Shown: piece after piece, positions 60,758 through 64,000 of the stretch
How the letters are laid out: each line of letters starts with the position of its first letter
How positions within the stretch are numbered: the stretch's first letter is position 1
Assembly: GCA_963556065.3 (NCBI GenBank)
Contig: CAUVYH020000013.1
Location: forward strand, 186,001-250,000
DNA length: 64,000 nucleotides
Direction: 5' to 3'
DNA from: JBAXTE01 sp963556065
Lineage (GTDB): Bacteria > Bacteroidota > Bacteroidia > Bacteroidales > WCHB1-69
Made by a program: the position numbers and the translations under genes
Notes under the pieces: generated by a model
What the model was told of the DNA's origin: nothing
Databases searched by the model: none
Seen by the model: the letters and a program-made list of their open reading frames with translations, nothing else

Positions 60758-62647
60758 ATGATTCGATATTACATTGCACTTACATTATTTTTGGCGGCTT
60801 CTTCTTTAAACCTATTTGCACAAAAAAACGCCAAAGCCGACAGTATTTATCAACTATTAAGCAACACTAAGGACAGTGAAAAACAGCTAGAAATAGCACA
60901 AAGCATTGCCAAAGAGTTTATTGTTTCCGATTTCCGTAAAAGTATTTCAATCTTACAAATTGCAAAATCAAAAGCCGAAAAAGAGCAACTTTGGGATGCC
61001 TTAGCTGATATTAACTACAATTTGAGTAATACTTATTTCATCAACTCAAATTACGATAGTGCGATGTATTATGCGAAACAAACCATATCGAAAAGCATAA
61101 AAAATCACTATTCCGCAGGATTTGGAAAAGGTTGTTTAAATATTGGAGCCGTAAATCTTGCCAGGAGCCGCTTCGAAAATGCGCTGGTAAATTTCCATGC
61201 AGCAGAGCGAATTTTCATTTCATTAAATTCAAAAAATGAATTAATTAATGTTTACAACAACATGGGGGTGCTGTATTCCCGAATTCTTAACGGACAAATG
61301 GCTCTTACCTACTATAACAAAGCGGTAAAGCTCTTGGAATCAAAAAAAGAAATCATCAAAGCAGGAGTATTGTACTCGAACATGGGAGGTGTTTGTGAAA
61401 ACGTGATTAAAGATTACAACAAAGCGCTTTATTACAATCATAAAGCTTTAGCCATTTTTAGCGAGAATAATTCCAATAGCTACAAATCGGCGACGATGAA
61501 TAACATTGGAAAAGTATTAATATTACTAGGGCAATACGAGAATGCCAAACATTATCTAAATCAAGCACTCGAACTGAAAGATAGCATTGGAGATGAAAAA
61601 GGGAAATTATACGTATTTCATGATTTGGGCGTACTATATAAAAAACAGAACTGTTTGCAACCATCAATTCAATATTTCGAAAACAGTAACAAAATTGCCA
61701 CGAATTACAAATTGCGTCTCGAAATATCCGAAAATTTGGATGAGCTGTCCAAAGTTTATGCAATGCTTGGAAAATATAGAATTGCATATCAATACCAAAA
61801 CGAGTATCTGAACATTAAAGATTCGCTTTATAATGAGAATATTCACAAACAAATCAGCGAATTAAATCAGATTTTTGAATCGGAAAAAAAGGAACATCAA
61901 ATCAAATCTTTAGAAGAAGAGGCTTCATATAGTGAAAAAATTCGCCAAAATCAATTTTACCTTATCCTTGTTCTAATTGGAGCAATAGTGTTACTCGCAA
62001 TTATCGGCCGACAAATGATTGTTGCTTCGCACAAGAAAAAAATGATTTACCAACAAAAAGAGGCATTACATCTTCTGAATATTCAATTTCAGGAAAGTGA
62101 GAATCGACGGTTGGAGGATGAAAAGTCATTTCTGAACAATAAATTTGAATCGGAACAGAAAATCAGAGCATTGGAGCAACAACAATTGCAATACCAAATC
62201 GATTTAAAAAACAGAGAGTTGGCATCAATTACCGTAAGCAATCTTCAACAAAATGACTTTTTAGAAAATTTGCTTGCGAAACTTAGTAAAGCAACTGAAA
62301 ATAAATCTGAAGCCGCTATTATAATTGAGGAATGTATAGGCAAAATTAATGGGACCCTCAATAACACAAATGACTGGAATAATTTCAAGATTCATTTTGA
62401 CAATATTCACCCGCATTTTTTTGCAAATTTAATCGCGAACCACCCTACCCTTACACAATACGAGATTAAGTTAAGCGCTTATATCCTGCTGAATCTGTCG
62501 AGCAAAGAAATTGCAATCCTCCTAAACATTTCACCCGATGCCGTTAATAAAAGCAGGTATCGCTTACGTAAAAAAATGAATTTGGATTCACACATTGATC
62601 TATTCAGCTATCTTTCTCATTTTTTAGAAGAAGGGCTAAAAGGCTAA
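60758..62647 (+). CDS. TPR sensor-like regulator with C-terminal HTH
   Basis: The 629-residue protein has a signal peptide (LTLFLAASSLNLFAQ), about eight tetratricopeptide repeats (residues 60-360; for example ALVNFHAAERIFISLN and ALTYYNKAVKLLESKKE), a membrane helix (FYLILVLIGAIVLLAIIG, about 405-422), a coiled coil (425-490) and a C-terminal LuxR-like helix-turn-helix (LSSKEIAILLNISPDAVNKS). This periplasmic-TPR, membrane, cytoplasmic-HTH layout is common in Bacteroidota and suggests a one-component signal transducer. TACCTTTG at 60709-60716 is a likely -7 box. Confidence 0.88.
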   Translation: MIRYYIALTLFLAASSLNLFAQKNAKADSIYQLLSNTKDSEKQLEIAQSIAKEFIVSDFRKSISILQIAKSKAEKEQLWDALADINYNLSNTYFINSNYDSAMYYAKQTISKSIKNHYSAGFGKGCLNIGAVNLARSRFENALVNFHAAERIFISLNSKNELINVYNNMGVLYSRILNGQMALTYYNKAVKLLESKKEIIKAGVLYSNMGGVCENVIKDYNKALYYNHKALAIFSENNSNSYKSATMNNIGKVLILLGQYENAKHYLNQALELKDSIGDEKGKLYVFHDLGVLYKKQNCLQPSIQYFENSNKIATNYKLRLEISENLDELSKVYAMLGKYRIAYQYQNEYLNIKDSLYNENIHKQISELNQIFESEKKEHQIKSLEEEASYSEKIRQNQFYLILVLIGAIVLLAIIGRQMIVASHKKKMIYQQKEALHLLNIQFQESENRRLEDEKSFLNNKFESEQKIRALEQQQLQYQIDLKNRELASITVSNLQQNDFLENLLAKLSKATENKSEAAIIIEECIGKINGTLNNTNDWNNFKIHFDNIHPHFFANLIANHPTLTQYEIKLSAYILLNLSSKEIAILLNISPDAVNKSRYRLRKKMNLDSHIDLFSYLSHFLEEGLKG

Positions 62648-62809
62648 AAGTAATCAACGTCAAAAGCAGGGGGCAAAATGTTTCTGTTTGTCGCCTTACT
62701 TTTTGTCTTGAAACACCTGAGCGAAGCGAAAGCGTGAGTACCTTATAATCTAAAAATCACGACACGAACAAAAAGTAACCAAAAGTTCAAGACTGCACCA
62801 AAAAAGATA

Positions 62810-62934
62810 AAAATCAACCATTTATACTGATCGAGGCAAGTTATGGGCGTTATTCAAGGAAAGAAATTCACCCGACGGATGATTATTTACGCTATACCAC
62901 CCGCCTCGCTTTTACCGTATAAATGGTTGATTTT
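62810..62934. repeat. Perfect 18-bp inverted repeat around an 89-nt loop
   Basis: Arms AAAATCAACCATTTATAC (62810-62827) and its complement (62917-62934), with a second pairing CGAGGC/GCCTCG inside (62832-62837 and 62903-62908). Confidence 0.8.
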
Positions 62935-63077
62935 CTTTACGCTTTTTTGATGAGGTTGTTGTTAACGCTAGCGCGGGTCTATAATGCTGAACTGCCGAGC
63001 CAAAAGTTGGGTATTCACTGAATTAATCTCACAATGTGGGCAGGAACCGCATTGAGTAAAAGAGCGTAAAGAACCGA

Positions 63078-63095
63078 GTCCCGCTTTAACGGGAC
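63078..63095. repeat. Hairpin GTCCCG/CGGGAC
   Basis: A perfect 6-bp GC-rich stem with a 6-nt loop, inside the non-coding block. Confidence 0.6.
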
Positions 63096-63313
63096 GAGCT
63101 CTATACGACCTTTAAATAAAAATTAAAAATCCCGTATAAAAAATAAATAGTTCAGCGTTAAAAAATTGATGGTGTTTGACGACGTTAGACAAAATGAATA
63201 TTAGAAGTACTTTTTTGCACTAAAAATATCATTTTGGCTAAAAGGAGGAGTTCATCGATTTTAGTGGAACAGTTTATTTTTTAGCACTTTTGCGACAGCG
63301 GCGGCATTTTTTG

Positions 63314-63330
63314 TCACGCTTTTAGCGTGA
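63314..63330. repeat. Hairpin TCACGCT/AGCGTGA
   Basis: A perfect 7-bp stem with a 3-nt T loop. A second, weaker AAGCT/AGCTT pairing follows about 20 nt downstream. Confidence 0.6.
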
Positions 63331-63680
63331 AGCCCGGAAGCTTATCCCGCAAGGCAGGAGCTTGAGGTCATGAAAAAGGAAAATATTCATACTTCTTAGG
63401 ATTTCTAAAATTTGAGAATATGCTTTCTTTCCCATGAAAAAAATCAATATTTTTTAGGTGGTCTCCCCCTATTTTTGACGTTGACCCCAAAAAACTAATT
63501 GATTTAGCCCGATCAAACACCATGAAATCCATCATTTAACAATTACAAAACCATGATATTCAATGAATTGATTTGGCTGTCCATTGATTGTCCATACTCC
63601 AGATTAGTATAAATGCGCTGTTCGAAGTAGTTTTGCCCCAAATTAATCATGAAATCAAAAATCACAAAACTAAACAAACA

Positions 63681-64000
63681 ATGAAAAAAATTCTATTATT
63701 TAGCGCATTGATTTTTCTGGCTAAAATTTCCTTTTGTCAGGGGAATGGAGAAAATCCAAAATTTTCCGGAGATGTTCCAATTTTTCAAAACTCGTCTTTA
63801 AATGAGCGTAATGTACGTTTAACCGTTGCCTTTAACGGATGGATATATGCCGCATTTTCATCGCCAGATGTTGACAACAACAAAAGCATACAAATCAGAT
63901 ATTCCAAGGACAACGGGGTTAGTTGGATTCCATTTTATTCCTACGCTGTTACTGGTGTCAACTACTCGAACTTTGACATCGTGGCCACGGGAACTGATAC
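63681..64000 (+). CDS. Exported protein, 5' part only (cut by window edge)
   Basis: The frame opens at 63681 and runs past the window end (106 codons seen). The signal peptide is KKILLFSALIFLAKISFCQ. The mature part has VRLTVAFNGWIYAAFSS and IQIRYSKDNGVSWIPF, a BNR/sialidase-like repeat pattern (S-x-D-x-G-x-x-W). A secreted propeller protein with a T9SS domain beyond the window is likely, but only the repeat pattern is seen. Confidence 0.7.
   Translation, partial: MKKILLFSALIFLAKISFCQGNGENPKFSGDVPIFQNSSLNERNVRLTVAFNGWIYAAFSSPDVDNNKSIQIRYSKDNGVSWIPFYSYAVTGVNYSNFDIVATGTD

Larger units (their letters stand above)
62648..63680. other. Non-coding block of about 1 kb with several palindromes
   Basis: No open frame of coding character. 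Inverted repeats are at 62810-62934, 63078-63095 and 63314-63330, and TTCTTTACGCT (62932-62942) returns in inverted form near 63062-63072. The sequence is mixed in composition, unlike plain AT-rich spacers, and could be a structured RNA or an extragenic repeat element. There is no transposase or tRNA. Confidence 0.55.

Noticed and set aside
62810..63330. Insertion sequence
   Set aside because: Inverted repeats are present but there is no transposase frame and no target-site duplication that I can see.

Overview
The window is a 64 kb chromosomal piece of a Bacteroidota bacterium, most likely an anaerobic, fermentative member of the Bacteroidales or a close relative. Evidence for this: two exported proteins with type IX secretion (T9SS) type A sorting domains and one with the gliding-motility type B domain, many Bacteroidota promoter boxes (TTTG, 19-20 nt, TAnnTTTG), few Shine-Dalgarno sequences, a Bat-family double-transmembrane VWA protein, a DAHP synthase/chorismate mutase fusion, and a trimeric NADH-linked [FeFe] hydrogenase. 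No 16S comparison was possible here, so the genus is open.

Layout. 0-4 kb: an exported protein cut by the window edge, a UPF0316 membrane protein, a YD-like repeat protein with a frame break, and an exported prolyl oligopeptidase. 4-9 kb: a compact shikimate operon (DAHPS-CM, aroB, aroK, aroA, aroC) followed by tRNA-Gly. 9.4-14.6 kb: an rRNA operon on the minus strand (16S, tRNA-Ile, 23S, 5S) with tandem promoters and a terminator. 14.7-26.6 kb: envelope proteins, M16 protease, O-methyltransferase, trmD, a large T9SS cargo protein and a tricorn-type protease. 26.6-29 kb: tRNA-Arg, tRNA-Pro, tRNA-Ser and argS. 29-41 kb: a COG2403 P-loop protein related to cyclic 2,3-diphosphoglycerate synthetase, pyrBI, yaaA, a beta-barrel protein, comB, gcvT, a FlaA1/WbpM-type nucleotide-sugar enzyme and a SNF2 helicase. 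41.5-48.7 kb: hydrogenase hydC-hydB-hydA, then after a terminator a second unit of a [2Fe-2S] ferredoxin-like protein, a PAS-containing sensory [FeFe] hydrogenase (HydS) and a SpoIIE/PP2C phosphatase with an extra C-terminal domain. 49-57.2 kb: fabI, an S15/CocE hydrolase, a RES-domain protein, an M43 metalloprotease and a minus-strand thiol-redox cluster (OsmC, thioredoxin-like, TrxB, membrane TrxA, 4Fe-4S ferredoxin). 57.2-64 kb: AT-rich repeats, an AAA ATPase, a Crp/Fnr regulator, a DUF1801 protein, a TPR-HTH regulator, about 1 kb of palindrome-rich non-coding DNA and the start of another exported protein.

Two themes stand out. First, hydrogen and redox metabolism: an NADH-linked hydrogenase sits beside a probable hydrogen/redox-sensing module, and 7 kb away lies a thioredoxin system whose reductase lacks the usual NADPH-phosphate-binding arginines and lies next to a ferredoxin gene. 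Second, sequence quality: by hand I count about 40 single-base frame breaks in 14 genes, about 36 of them extra bases, mostly in short homopolymers, concentrated at 45.1-48.5, 50.4-51.9 and 53.4-57.1 kb. Every gene length becomes a multiple of three after these corrections and the restored proteins read as intact family members, so I treat most breaks as consensus errors rather than gene decay. Genes with one break are typed CDS; those with two or more are typed pseudogene, with the reconstruction described.
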